A stretch of DNA of 64,000 nucleotides from Spirochaetales bacterium. Lineage in GTDB: Bacteria > Spirochaetota > Spirochaetia > SZUA-6 > RPPD01. Positions 16,901-25,784 of the stretch are shown one piece after another; the stretch's first letter is position 1, and the number at the start of each line of letters is the position of its first letter. The position numbers and the translations under genes were made by a program. The stretch covers positions 1 to 64,000 of the forward strand of contig JAFGSW010000003.1 in the NCBI GenBank assembly GCA_016934415.1, read 5' to 3'. The notes under the pieces were generated by a model. That model was not told the origin of the DNA. It saw nothing but the letters and a program-made list of their open reading frames with translations, and made no database searches.

Positions 16901-19636
16901 GACCACGATGGCTTTGACGCTGGTATCGGCGAGGAGATTTTGAGCCATGCCCTCGATCCAGCGCCAGGATCCGTCGGCGCGCCGGACGCGAGTGGGCGGC
17001 AGATCGATCCGTTCGGGCCGGTCGATGATCTCGGCGAGCTGGCGCCGAATGGCGGGCAGGTCGTCGGGATGGATCAACTCCAGGACTGTCTTCCCCAGGC
17101 GTTCCTCGCTCCGATAACCCATGATCCGTTCATAGGCGTGACTTACGTAGAGCACGGCGCCGTTCGGGTCGATCAGGATGATGGCGTCCGAGCTGTTTTC
17201 AATGAGGGCCCGGAAGCGTTCCTCGCTTGTCCGAAGCGCTTTCTCCGAAAGCTTCAGTTCCGTGAGATCGACGCCGATCGCCCAGGATTCCCAGCCCGGC
17301 AGCTTCCGGTCACTCGAGATGTTTGTCCAGGAGACGCATCGTTTTTCTCCGTTTTTACAGGTGAGCTCCATCTCCCAGTTTCGGAATTTTTTTTTGCGCT
17401 TTTCCCATTCCGTCATGTGACGAGAAAGGTAAATAGGATCGGGGTATAAAAGGTGAGCCGCATCCGGATTGCCTACGATTTCGGCGCTCGAATAACCGGT
17501 GACGCGTTCGCATTCCGAATTCCAGAAAGCGAATGTTCCGTCCTTGCCGTATGCATTTATTAATACGGGGATATTTTTGGCCATGAGCCTGAACCGTTCC
17601 TCGCTCAGGGTGAGAGCTTCTTCGGCCTCCCTTCGTTCGGTGATGTCGCGGAAGTTGACCACGATGGCTTCGACGCTCGGATCGGCGAAGAGGTTTTGGG
17701 CGACACCCTCGATCCAGCGCCAGGATCCGTCGGCGCGCCGGACGCGAGTGGGCGGCAGATCGATCCGGCCCGGCCTGGCGGTGATTTCCGCCAGGAGGCT
17801 CCGGATGGCGGACCGATCATCCGGATGGACCAGGTCCAGGGCGCTTTTGCCCAAACGCTCCCCGCTCCGGTAGCCCATGATCCGTTCGTAGGAGGGGCTT
17901 GCGTAGAGGACCGAGCCGTCGGGACCGACCAGGGAGATGGCGTCCGAGCTGTTTTCAATGAGAGCGCGGAAGCGTTTCTCCCCGGCCAGGCGGACCTCCT
18001 CCGCGGCTTTCTGGGCTGTGATGTCCTGGGCGATCCCGATAAGGCCGCACACCCGGCCGTCGGCGTCGAAAATGGGGGCCTTGTCGGTTTGCAGCCAGCG
18101 CCGGCCGCTGGGCGTTTCGTACTGCTCCATGATCCCAAGCTTCGGCTTTCCCGAATCGAACACGTCGTGGTCGTCCCTCGTCATTCCGCCGGCTATGTCC
18201 GGGGAGTAGATATCGAAGACCGTTTTCCCGATGAGATCGCCTTCAGCCCGGCGCAGGGTTGCGGTGAAGGCTTTGTTCACGCGGAGGAACCGGCCGTCCA
18301 GGTCCTTGTAAAAAATCCGCAGCGGCGCGGTATCGATCATGGTCTGCATTTCCCGCCGGTCTTTTTCAAGCTTTGTTTCGAGATTGAGTCGGTCGCTGAT
18401 GTCGCGGATGAAAGCCGTATGCAGCCGTCGGCCGTTCTGCTCGAAGTACCCGCCGGTGATTTCCACCGGGAACACGGTGCCGTCTTTTTTACGGTGATAG
18501 CGGACCGGAACGGTCGCGGCGCCTTTTTCGACGGCGGCCGCGGATTTTTTCGGTTCCGCGGAAACGTCGACGTTCTTCATTTTTTTAAATTCTTTTTCCG
18601 TGTACCCGTAGAGGCGGCAGGCGGCGGGATTGGCCGCTACGATGGCGAGTGTGTCGCGGTCGATGATGAAGATGCTGTCCTGGGTGGTCTCGAACAATGA
18701 CTTGAAGCGTGTCTCATTGTCCGCCATCCCGCGCTCCGCCTGCTTGGCGGCGGTCACGTCGCGCAAAACGCACAGCCATCCCCCGGGAACGGGATCGATG
18801 CTCGCCTCGAACCATCCCCGCCGGCCGCCGAAATCGAACGGGCCGGAAACTGTGTGCGACTTTCCACGGCGGAACGATGTACGCATGGTCTGGAAAACGG
18901 GCGACGACGACGCTTCGGGAAACACCTCATCGATCCGCCGTCCGGCGACTTCCTTCTTGTTCAACCCGAGGAAGCGCAGCCCCGCCGGATTGACGATTTC
19001 GAATTTCATGTCGCTGTCGATGACGAATACCGCGTCCGACGTCGCCTCCAGGAATTGGCGGTTTTGTTCGCGGCTCCGCCGCAAAGAGTCCTCCGCCCGA
19101 AGGCGGCTTACCGCGCCGCCGATGGACTCGGCCACCGACTCGAGCCCGCGGCGTCCCGCGGCGCCGAGCGCATATCGGGCGTGCGAGGACGCGTTGAGAC
19201 AGCCGATGACCCGCCCCTCATGACGAAATGGAATGATGGCGATGAAACGGAGTCCCTCCTTTATTCGGACATCGTCCTTGGGCACTTTGAGGTTGCGGTA
19301 GACGCGGTAGACCGGGCGGCCGGCCGTCACGAGCAGGGCATTGGGAGACTCGGCGGGGTAGGAAGCCGCCGAGCGGATGAAGCGGGCGGACAGGCCGCGG
19401 TGGTGGGCGAGCCGCAGCTCCCCGTTCGCCTCGTCGAACAGGTACACGCCGCCGCAATCGAGGCCGGATACCGTGAGCGCGCACTCCAGGCACAGGCGTA
19501 GTCCCTCGTCGACTGTCCGGGCTGCGCCGAGGGCGCGCGCCAGGTCGTATTGCGCGCAAAGGAGTTCCTGCGCCACGCGCGGTTTTTTCCTCGCGGCGCT
19601 TACGGGAGAGGGTTTCCGGCGGGCTGGGCGTTTCAT
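13970..19636 (-). CDS. Giant soluble multi-PAS/GAF HisKA_2 sensor histidine kinase
   Basis: 1,888 residues, very long for the class. Order by rough residue: GAF (30-175), PAS at about 190, 305, 420, 550, 680, 805, 930, 1055 and 1180, GAF (1315-1480), a coiled coil (1482-1540), a tenth PAS (1545), HisKA_2 with EIHHRVKNNLNTISNL (about 1685) and a HATPase with NELVSNAMKYAF (1785-1880). No membrane span is visible, so it senses in the cytoplasm, possibly through several ligands. PAS4 and PAS6 are almost identical at DNA level (756-bp spacing), showing a recent in-frame duplication of a PAS pair. The start ATG has AGGAG before it. Co-transcribed with the downstream REC-kinase. Confidence 0.9.
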   Translation of the reverse strand: MKRPARRKPSPVSAARKKPRVAQELLCAQYDLARALGAARTVDEGLRLCLECALTVSGLDCGGVYLFDEANGELRLAHHRGLSARFIRSAASYPAESPNALLVTAGRPVYRVYRNLKVPKDDVRIKEGLRFIAIIPFRHEGRVIGCLNASSHARYALGAAGRRGLESVAESIGGAVSRLRAEDSLRRSREQNRQFLEATSDAVFVIDSDMKFEIVNPAGLRFLGLNKKEVAGRRIDEVFPEASSSPVFQTMRTSFRRGKSHTVSGPFDFGGRRGWFEASIDPVPGGWLCVLRDVTAAKQAERGMADNETRFKSLFETTQDSIFIIDRDTLAIVAANPAACRLYGYTEKEFKKMKNVDVSAEPKKSAAAVEKGAATVPVRYHRKKDGTVFPVEITGGYFEQNGRRLHTAFIRDISDRLNLETKLEKDRREMQTMIDTAPLRIFYKDLDGRFLRVNKAFTATLRRAEGDLIGKTVFDIYSPDIAGGMTRDDHDVFDSGKPKLGIMEQYETPSGRRWLQTDKAPIFDADGRVCGLIGIAQDITAQKAAEEVRLAGEKRFRALIENSSDAISLVGPDGSVLYASPSYERIMGYRSGERLGKSALDLVHPDDRSAIRSLLAEITARPGRIDLPPTRVRRADGSWRWIEGVAQNLFADPSVEAIVVNFRDITERREAEEALTLSEERFRLMAKNIPVLINAYGKDGTFAFWNSECERVTGYSSAEIVGNPDAAHLLYPDPIYLSRHMTEWEKRKKKFRNWEMELTCKNGEKRCVSWTNISSDRKLPGWESWAIGVDLTELKLSEKALRTSEERFRALIENSSDAIILIDPNGAVLYVSHAYERIMGYRSEERLGKTVLELIHPDDLPAIRRQLAEIIDRPERIDLPPTRVRRADGSWRWIEGMAQNLLADTSVKAIVVNFRDITERREAEEALIRSEERFRLMFQHSAGGFVIVGLDFRFRKANPAFCSMLGYTEEELQAKTFQDVTLPEDRPLGAELARATLNGEREMFNLEKRYVRTDGIVIWGLVSSALVRDRRGRPLHFVTQVLDITERREAEDALKRSEARFRDLAELLPQTIYEADIEGKLIYVNRSGFEATGYTMEDVRGGFSVFDAVVPGDRDRLREVVGRILKGEKITGTEYLALRKDGTVFPALAYSAPILENERPRGLRGMIVDISEQKKLEKDLAEARAILETAFQETPIPMVLASAPDNVFRMTNRAAIEILRAEAELDHIGQKVNDLSPSWETFDVLNNPIPLSRMPLMRALNGETTKNELYRLRRKDGSVRWEQVSAAPVRNSEGEIIAALTVFPDVTERVTAEEELTRRLEVERLAAEISAEFVNVSFDQIDAAIKLALKKTTLFAGARLGSLFVVTPDGTTVTNTHEWCASPEDSQFTMGPHPPVGIREFHLESLSRNRAVSVSRLADYPPEENGERELAEKYGFRPFALAPLFRSGELIGAVGVYGETGSEAEWPAQLVTLLGLIGDMIVNLLDRKQAETELDLYREHLEELVDQRTEELERSREAAIKLMETATAQRQRAEEALQTSTRMAEALTESQTRLRLATRSAQIGIVETDVTTGELIWDSTCADIHGLSPDTEVTLDRYLSELVAPEDREAVRSSLETALASRDEHWGSEYRIVHGDGGRSWITEDYVIIRDADGSAIRLIGAKQDVTVRKEAEEQLRRGLGEKEALIREIHHRVKNNLNTISNLIYFQAKLLKDRQAVAAFRDSQNRIQSMARIHEHLYRSWDLSTVDMNAYLSDLMVDLSQTYGVKSTRLALTVGDLALDIDQAVPCGLIMNELVSNAMKYAFEEGAKNNRIGVSLAPDGDGIVLEVSDNGRGLPENWDIYSADTLGIRLVNMFCKQLAGEITVKSRPGAGTTFRIVFKRTRGGTVS

Positions 19637-19739
19637 GACGACTCCTGCGGCGGCCGCGTTCCCCCCGGACCGGGGAAATAAACGGCTTTCGGCGGATGCG
19701 GTATATTACAATTATATGAAACGGAAGGACCTCATTCAA

Positions 19740-19955
19740 AGGAATTTGCGCGCGAGGGGGAAGAACATAAGGAAGCCAGGAAGAAAAGAATCCAGGAACA
19801 AAGAGAAAACATGGATTTTTCTACTGGCAGTGATTATCGTCTCACTCGGATTTGACACAATTTTTCATTATCCTTTTTTTCATTCAATCCGTTTCACTTT
19901 TTTCCTGGTTTCACCCCTTCCTGGCTTCCTAATAAATTCCCCTCTTCCAGGTTTC
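19740..19955. repeat. Inverted pair of family B repeat arms
   Basis: CATAAGGAAGCCAGGAAG near 19767 faces TTCCTGGCTTCCTAATAAAT near 19920, with an AT-rich core of about 90 bases. A partial third copy (CTTCCAGGTTTCC) follows. No gene lies between 19637 and 20115. Confidence 0.75.
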
Positions 19956-19965
19956 CGGCGTTGAT

Positions 19966-19994
19966 TTGACACTGCCCCCCCTTGTTGCTATAAT
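19966..19994 (+). promoter_or_regulatory. Consensus sigma70-type promoter
   Basis: TTGACA (19966-19971), 17 bases, TATAAT (19989-19994): a perfect match to the housekeeping consensus. It leaves a 5' leader of about 115 bases before the ATG at 20116. It is the strongest promoter-like site in the window. Confidence 0.8.
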
Positions 19995-20115
19995 CCCACA
20001 CATTCTAAAACCGTCGCGGAAGCGTCACCCAAGCGCGTTCTCACCACACGACACACGAGACGTGAGCTCGACGTGAACGGCATGTTGCCGGGCCGTACGG
20101 AACGCTGGAGCAGGT

Positions 20116-22626
20116 ATGAGAAGAATCAACATTAAAATCTTCGCCCTCTTTCTCTTTTCGATCGTCCTGATTGCGTATGAGTTGTTCGTGATGCGCGTAT
20201 TCTCCATCGGAAGCTGGTCGAATTTCGGCTTTCTGGTCATCTCGACGGCGCTCCTCGGTTTCGGCGCGGCCGGCACCCTGCTCACCCTCATCGCCAAGCG
20301 GATCAAGCGGGCGCCGAACCAATGGCTCGCGCGCTGCGCGATCGCCTTCATCCCCGCCATGACCCTCGGCTATATGATCTCCCAGCAGATCCCGTTCAAT
20401 CCCATCCTCATAAGCCAGGACGCGCTCCAGCTTCTGTGGGTGGGGGTGTACTATCTGATTTTCGGCATCCCGTTTTTCATCGGCGCCATGTTCATCGGCA
20501 TCATGTTCATGGTCCTCTCCACCCGCATGCACCAGCTTTATTTCTGGAACATGGCGGGCTCGGGGCTGGGCGGGATCGTCATCCTCCTTTTCATGTACCT
20601 GCTCCCGCCCGCCTACCTCGTCTACCCGCTTGTCCTCTTTTCCGCGCTGGCCGCCTTTTTCAGCATCGTGACCCATGACATCGAGGGGCGGCGCTACATG
20701 ATCAAGTTTTCAAACCTGGCCGCGGGAGGGATCGCGCTGGCCGTGTCCCTGGCGGCGGTCATCTGCTTCGGGCAGATCAAGATCTCGGAGTACAAGTCGG
20801 TGAGTTACGCCCGCAATTACCGCGACGCCAGGCTCGTTCACCACTCGTACAGCCCCCTGGGAGAGATGCACGTCTACGCCAGCTCCCAATTCCACTCCGC
20901 GCCCGGCCTTTCCGACATGGCGATCATCGACCTGCTCGACACGCCGCGCCAGGATTTCTGGGGCCTGTTCACCGACGGGGACGGGCCGATGTACGTCATG
21001 GGGAAGCAGGTCGAGTCAGAGACAGCCTACATGGAGTACCTGCCCATGGCGGCTCCGTACAAGATCCTTGTCCGCCCCGACGTCCTCCTCGTGAACCTGA
21101 ACGGCGGCATCAGCGCCCGGCTCGCGCTCTACAACGACGCGAGCCGCGTCGTCGTCGCCGAACCGAACCCCGACCTGATCCGCCTGCTCAAGGACGACCC
21201 GGTCGTCGGGGCCTATACCGGCTACCTCCTGCGGGAGGAAAAGATCGACGTGGATCGCGAGGAGCCGCGGGCCCACTGCGTGGTCAATAAAAACGCCTAC
21301 GATCTCATCGAAATCAGCCTCATCGACGCCATCGGCTTCGACAAGGCCCAGGGGTACCCCGTCACGGAAAATTATCGCTACACCACGCAGGCGATCCGCG
21401 ACTACCTGGGCGCCCTCAAGGACGACGGCATCCTCTCCATCACCGTTTGGAACATGCTTGAACCTCCCCGCAACGTACTCAAACTTTTCACGACGATCAT
21501 GGACGAACTCAAGGATCTCAAGTCCGGAAAGCCGGGCGACCACCTGTTTGCGTTCTGCCTGCACCGGTCCACGGCCACGATCCTGGTGAAAAAGTCGGCC
21601 TTCCAGCCCGACGAGGTCGCACAGCTGCGCACCTTCGTCCGCAAGATGTCCTTCGAGCAGATCTACTATCCCTCCATGCCGCCGCCCGAGACGAAGTACC
21701 GGAACATCATGACCTATTACGTCAATTACTTCTCGGCCAAGCCGGAGGGGAAGGGCGAAGACCTCGGCAAGCTCTTCCGGCCCACCGACCTCTACCAGGT
21801 CGCGCTCCAGGAGATCATCGACGGCAATGAGGACCGGCTTTACAAGGACTACATTTTCGACATTACGCCCATGACCGACGACCGGCCGTACTACAGCTCC
21901 TACCTTAAATTCGACCGCCTCTTCGATTACCTCAGGCAGCCGCTCAAGGTCATCGAGGAATGGGGCTTTCTCCTCATCCTCGCCGTCTTCGTCCAATCGA
22001 TCATCTTCGCCGCGCTCATTGTCCTCATCCCGGCGGCGGGGCGCTTCCGCGAGCTCCTCACGGAGAAAAAACGAACGTTCAAGGTCATCGTCTACTTCGC
22101 ATGTCTGGGCCTCGGGTACATGCTGATGGAGATGTTCCTCATCCAGCGCCTGGTGTTTTTCCTGAGCGACCCGACCTTTTCCACATCGATCGTCATCACC
22201 TCCATGCTCGTCATCTCCGGCCTGGGGAGCCTGGCCAGCGCCAGGATCAGGATGCCCCGCTTGCGGCTCATCCGCTGGGCCGTGTTCGCCGTCGTTCTCA
22301 CCGTCGCCTTTTACGTGTTCGGCCTCCCGCCGCTTCTCTCCGCCTCGCTCGGTGTGCCTTTTGCGCTTAAGATTCTCATCGCCGTGGGCATCATAGCGCC
22401 CGCCGCCTTCTTCATGGGCATGCCGTTCCCCAATGCCCTCGCCGCGCTCGGGGCTTCGCGGCCGCGGCTCCTCCCGTGGGCCTGGGGCATGAACGGGGCG
22501 CTCTCGGTCACCGGCTCGGTCCTGGCGCGGCTCATCTCCATTCCCTTCGGCTTTTCGTTGGTGCTCGTGGTGACCGCCATCGTCTACTTCATCGCCGCGC
22601 TCCTCTTTAGGGCCAATGAAGCCTGA
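20116..22626 (+). CDS. Polytopic membrane protein with spermidine-synthase-like domain
   Basis: 836 residues. About six transmembrane helices in residues 1-230, a soluble Rossmann-like region (about 310-600: LLVNLNGGISARLALYNDAS, then VVVAEPNPDLIRLL) resembling the spermine/spermidine synthase fold, and about seven more helices (630-830), with MGMPFPNAL near the end. Family members are widespread in anaerobes, and polyamine synthesis has not been shown for this arrangement. The canonical aminopropyltransferase motif GGGDG is replaced by LNGGIS, so catalysis is doubtful. GGAGCAGGT supplies a ribosome-binding site. Transcribed alone from a consensus promoter. Confidence 0.8.
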   Translation: MRRINIKIFALFLFSIVLIAYELFVMRVFSIGSWSNFGFLVISTALLGFGAAGTLLTLIAKRIKRAPNQWLARCAIAFIPAMTLGYMISQQIPFNPILISQDALQLLWVGVYYLIFGIPFFIGAMFIGIMFMVLSTRMHQLYFWNMAGSGLGGIVILLFMYLLPPAYLVYPLVLFSALAAFFSIVTHDIEGRRYMIKFSNLAAGGIALAVSLAAVICFGQIKISEYKSVSYARNYRDARLVHHSYSPLGEMHVYASSQFHSAPGLSDMAIIDLLDTPRQDFWGLFTDGDGPMYVMGKQVESETAYMEYLPMAAPYKILVRPDVLLVNLNGGISARLALYNDASRVVVAEPNPDLIRLLKDDPVVGAYTGYLLREEKIDVDREEPRAHCVVNKNAYDLIEISLIDAIGFDKAQGYPVTENYRYTTQAIRDYLGALKDDGILSITVWNMLEPPRNVLKLFTTIMDELKDLKSGKPGDHLFAFCLHRSTATILVKKSAFQPDEVAQLRTFVRKMSFEQIYYPSMPPPETKYRNIMTYYVNYFSAKPEGKGEDLGKLFRPTDLYQVALQEIIDGNEDRLYKDYIFDITPMTDDRPYYSSYLKFDRLFDYLRQPLKVIEEWGFLLILAVFVQSIIFAALIVLIPAAGRFRELLTEKKRTFKVIVYFACLGLGYMLMEMFLIQRLVFFLSDPTFSTSIVITSMLVISGLGSLASARIRMPRLRLIRWAVFAVVLTVAFYVFGLPPLLSASLGVPFALKILIAVGIIAPAAFFMGMPFPNALAALGASRPRLLPWAWGMNGALSVTGSVLARLISIPFGFSLVLVVTAIVYFIAALLFRANEA

Positions 22627-22629
22627 GGG

Positions 22630-22815
22630 CGGGGGAATTCCTAAGGAAACCAGGAGGGAAGGAAGCCAGGAAGAGAGAAGAAAGGAGATAAGGAGAAATG
22701 GAAAGAGCCTGGAGAGATTTATAGGCTTTGAGTAAATCACCCGCTCCTATTTCTACTTATTCTTCATGCTTTTTTCTTTTTTTCCTGGTTCCCTTCCCTC
22801 CTGGCTTCCTTAGAT
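22630..22815. repeat. Inverted pair of family B repeat arms
   Basis: TTCCTAAGGAAACCAGGAGG (about 22638) and CCCTTCCCTCCTGGCTTCCT (about 22793) are inverse copies around a core of about 110 bases. The first arm begins just after the stop codon of the membrane protein. Confidence 0.8.
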
Positions 22816-22883
22816 TCTTTCTCTACTCAATTTCCGGTAAAGGCCGGGGGCGGATCGGCAGATAATGTAACTGGGGAGGGAAC

Positions 22884-24623
22884 ATGCAGGAGTTGTTGCA
22901 CACCCAGCGCGTTCGCGGCCGGGGGAAGACCGACCGGCCGCGGACGAACCGAAAACACAAGCGATCGTCCTCGAGTCACCATCGGAGCCGACGGCAAAAC
23001 TGCCAGGTCACGATTTTCCAACCGTCCGCGGATCGGGCCGTCGTGAGCCGCGCCCTTTCTACAGTGGGCCGTTTCTGCGCGAACCTCTTCCGGCGGAACC
23101 GATACCTGTTCGTTACCGCCTGCGGCCTTTTCCTCATGGCCGCCACCGGTCTCGTTTTTTCCATGACGCTCCAGCAATCCCTCGCCAAACCACGGGCCGC
23201 CGCCGACGCGGGAACCGAAGACGTACCGGCAGACGTCTCCTCGCGGGCTTTGACCGCCGCCTACGACGAGTTGGGCGCCGGCTCGACCGTCGTCACCCGC
23301 AACCTGGTGCGCGATAAAGACGTCGAATACACGCTCCAGGAGGGCGACTCACTCTACAGCATCGGCAAGCTCTATGTCGTGAGCGCGCGGGACCTGCAGG
23401 ACTTCAACCGCATCACCGATCCCAACCGCCTCCGGATAGGCGCGACCATCGTCATTCCCTCCAAGGACAACCTAGAGAAATTCATGAGAAAACGCGAGGC
23501 GGCGCGCCTCGCGTTGAAGGCCGCGCGCGCCTCCGTGCCTCCACCGGCCAGCCTGCTTCCTTCCGCCGTCGTCATCAGCGCGAACACCGTCAAGGACGGA
23601 GCGCTCTTCACGGCCGAGCTCAAGCCCGAAACCGCGCTTCCGTCCCAGGGGGTGTATTATCTGTGGGACCTGGGCGACGGGAGCGTCGCGCGCACTCCCG
23701 CGGCCACCTACCGCTACGTCGAGCCGGGCACCTACACGGTGAGCCTGACCGTGCGGGACACATACGGCTACGAGGTGAAGAGCAACGACCTTTCGATCGA
23801 GGTGGGGAGCGGTGAGGCGGCCAACCTGCACCGAACGATGTATCTCACCGTCAACGCCGTCGGGGACACGTTCGCCCTGCCCGCCCGGGTGAGTCAGATC
23901 GACGATTACCTCGGCCGAGAGGAAAAACCGATCCAGTTTGTCGAGGAACGGGACGGCAGCTGTTTCTATCGGGCCCTCGCGGCGGGCAATTACTCGCTCA
24001 TCGCGCGCGGCGGCGAGACGACCTACAAGATCTACCTGTTCATCAGTCCCTATCCCTCGGTGCAGAACGACCGATACGACGTCGACTGGTACCGGACGCA
24101 ATACAACACGGGTTCCTCGAACTGCGGTCCGGCTTCGGTGTCCATGGCAGTCGGTTGGGCGAAGGGCATTTACGTGTCCGTCACCGCGGTCCGGAACTAC
24201 CTCGGTTTCCAGGGCGACGGCAGCACGAGCTTCCCGCAGCTTGAACGGGCGCTGGCCTGGCGGGGCGTGAAGACGCGCACGGTGGACATGAACGGTATCG
24301 GGGACATCTTCGCCGCCATCGACCGGGGCGAAGTCGTCATCATCCTCTTCCACACCGCCCGCATCTCCAAGGTCCGCGGCCGGGCCGACCTCAATTACGT
24401 GGGCCGCTACTACGCCGACCGGGTCGGCCACTACGTGGTGGTCAAAGGCTACACGACGGACAAGAAATATCTCACCGTTTACGATCCGCTGCCTTCGGAC
24501 TGGACCTCCAACGGCAGCCGCTACGGCGACGGCATCTCCATGATCGGGCGCAACCGCTTCTACTCGGTCGCCGAAATGAGGAGGGCCTTGAGCGTGCCCA
24601 AGATGCTGGTTATTTCGAAGTGA
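22884..24623 (+). CDS. Membrane-anchored LysM-PKD-C39-like cysteine peptidase
   Basis: 579 residues. A basic cytoplasmic N-terminus (1-70) precedes one transmembrane helix (about 74-97). A LysM domain follows (about 148-193, YTLQEGDSLYSIGKLY), expected to bind peptidoglycan. A PKD-like beta-sandwich (about 215-310, YYLWDLGDGS, YVEPGTYTVSLTVRD) comes next. The C-terminal peptidase (about 390-575) is of the C39-like type: catalytic Cys in SSNCGPASVSMA, His in VGHYVVVKGY, and YDPLPSD downstream. It likely cleaves a peptide or cell-wall-associated substrate in the periplasm. The GGGGAGGGAAC ribosome-binding site fits the start. No transporter or double-glycine peptide is nearby. Confidence 0.85.
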   Translation: MQELLHTQRVRGRGKTDRPRTNRKHKRSSSSHHRSRRQNCQVTIFQPSADRAVVSRALSTVGRFCANLFRRNRYLFVTACGLFLMAATGLVFSMTLQQSLAKPRAAADAGTEDVPADVSSRALTAAYDELGAGSTVVTRNLVRDKDVEYTLQEGDSLYSIGKLYVVSARDLQDFNRITDPNRLRIGATIVIPSKDNLEKFMRKREAARLALKAARASVPPPASLLPSAVVISANTVKDGALFTAELKPETALPSQGVYYLWDLGDGSVARTPAATYRYVEPGTYTVSLTVRDTYGYEVKSNDLSIEVGSGEAANLHRTMYLTVNAVGDTFALPARVSQIDDYLGREEKPIQFVEERDGSCFYRALAAGNYSLIARGGETTYKIYLFISPYPSVQNDRYDVDWYRTQYNTGSSNCGPASVSMAVGWAKGIYVSVTAVRNYLGFQGDGSTSFPQLERALAWRGVKTRTVDMNGIGDIFAAIDRGEVVIILFHTARISKVRGRADLNYVGRYYADRVGHYVVVKGYTTDKKYLTVYDPLPSDWTSNGSRYGDGISMIGRNRFYSVAEMRRALSVPKMLVISK

Positions 24624-24639
24624 TCAAATCGCCGTTTTA

Positions 24640-24870
24640 GTCTTAGGAAAGGGAACCACCGATACCACTGATAGGAACTGATAACCCGGATAAAGGAAAG
24701 AACGAGTATAATAAAAGCGAGTCGTAAAAAGCTCTTTTCGATATTCTCGGTTGCTGCTCACAAGCCGAGTCAATTCTATGCAAAATACGTGCTCGGAGCC
24801 TGCCCCGAGTCACTCGACTACGCTCGGGATAGACTCCGCCGAGGGGTGTTCTTCGTGGTGTTTTCCAGGC
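24640..24870. repeat. Intergenic repeat mosaic
   Basis: A family A variant (GGAACCACCGATACCACTGA, then GATAACCCGGATAAAGG) at about 24650-24705, a CTCGACTACGCTCGGGATAG element near 24816, and GTTCTTCGTGGTGTTTTCC near 24849, which is related to the hairpin at 6833. Confidence 0.65.
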
Positions 24871-24887
24871 TGATAAAGTGTACTCCC

Positions 24888-24917
24888 TTGACCGTCCCCG
24901 CCCTTTGACCCTACAGT
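24888..24917 (+). promoter_or_regulatory. Predicted folP promoter
   Basis: TTGACC (24888-24893), 18 bases, TACAGT (24912-24917), ending 6 bases before the ATG. A leaderless transcript is predicted and no ribosome-binding site is seen. Confidence 0.45.
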
Positions 24918-24923
24918 CAGCGA

Positions 24924-25784
24924 ATGGACCCTCGCACATCACCACTCGCCAGGCTCGAATGGCGCGGCCGCGCGCTTGACTTCGCCGAGCGCGTGTACGT
25001 GATGGGGATCGTCAATGCCACGCCCGACTCGTTCTACCCGGCGAGTCGGGCGCCGGAGATGGCTCGGGCGCTTGAGGCGGCGCTCGGCATGATCGAGGCC
25101 GGCGCCGACATCATCGACGTGGGGGGCGAATCCACCCGGCCGGGATCGGCGCCCGTGGACGAGGCCGAAGAGACGCGGCGGACGGCGCCGCTCATCCGCG
25201 AACTCCGCCGTTCGTGCGGGGCGCTTATATCGGTCGACACCCGGAGGCGCGCCGTGGCCGAGGCCGCCCTGGAGGCCGGCGCGGACATGGTGAACGTGGT
25301 GGGCGGACTCGCCGAGAACGAAGAGTTCGCCTCCGCCCTGGCCCGCGCCGGCGTGCCGGTCGTGCTCATGCACATGCGCGGCACCCCGGCCGATATGCAG
25401 AAGAACCCCCATTACGACGACGCCGTCCGGGAAGTGACCGGCGAGCTCCGCGCGCTCATGGAGCGCGCCGTCGAGTGCGGTGTCAGGCGCGAGCTTGTCG
25501 TCCTCGACCCCGGCATCGGCTTCGGGAAGCGGGTGGAGGACAACCTCGCCCTCCTCGCCGGGCTCGATCGGATCAGGGCCCTCGGCCGACCGGTCCTTAT
25601 CGGCGTCTCCCGCAAGTCTTTCCTCCAGGCGGTGACCGGCCGTCCGGTCGAGGACCGCCTGGCCGGCACCGTCGCGGCCAACACCCTGGCCGCATTGCGC
25701 GGAGCGGACATTCTTCGCGTTCACGATGTACCCGAGGCCGTGGACGTCGCGCGCTTCGTGGAGAGCGTCAGGAGGCTTCCTTAA
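24924..25784 (+). CDS. folP: Dihydropteroate synthase
   Basis: 286 residues, normal length. It condenses p-aminobenzoate with dihydropterin pyrophosphate in folate synthesis (cytoplasm). Diagnostic motifs: VMGIVNATPDSFYP at the N-terminus, IIDVGGESTRPGS, SVDTRR, LMHMRGTP, DPGIGFGKRVEDN and GVSRKSF near the C-terminus. No other folate gene is adjacent. The usual partner in spirochaetes and many other bacteria is the cdaA-ybbR block, which follows at 26.4 kb after a stretch of debris. This suggests an ancestral folP-cdaA order that has been interrupted. Confidence 0.95.
   Translation: MDPRTSPLARLEWRGRALDFAERVYVMGIVNATPDSFYPASRAPEMARALEAALGMIEAGADIIDVGGESTRPGSAPVDEAEETRRTAPLIRELRRSCGALISVDTRRRAVAEAALEAGADMVNVVGGLAENEEFASALARAGVPVVLMHMRGTPADMQKNPHYDDAVREVTGELRALMERAVECGVRRELVVLDPGIGFGKRVEDNLALLAGLDRIRALGRPVLIGVSRKSFLQAVTGRPVEDRLAGTVAANTLAALRGADILRVHDVPEAVDVARFVESVRRLP

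Noticed and set aside
13835-17449. Long plus-strand ORFs (665 and 500 residues) opposite the giant kinase
   Set aside because: High GC leaves the antisense frame open; the sequences have no family features, and the minus strand is fully coding.
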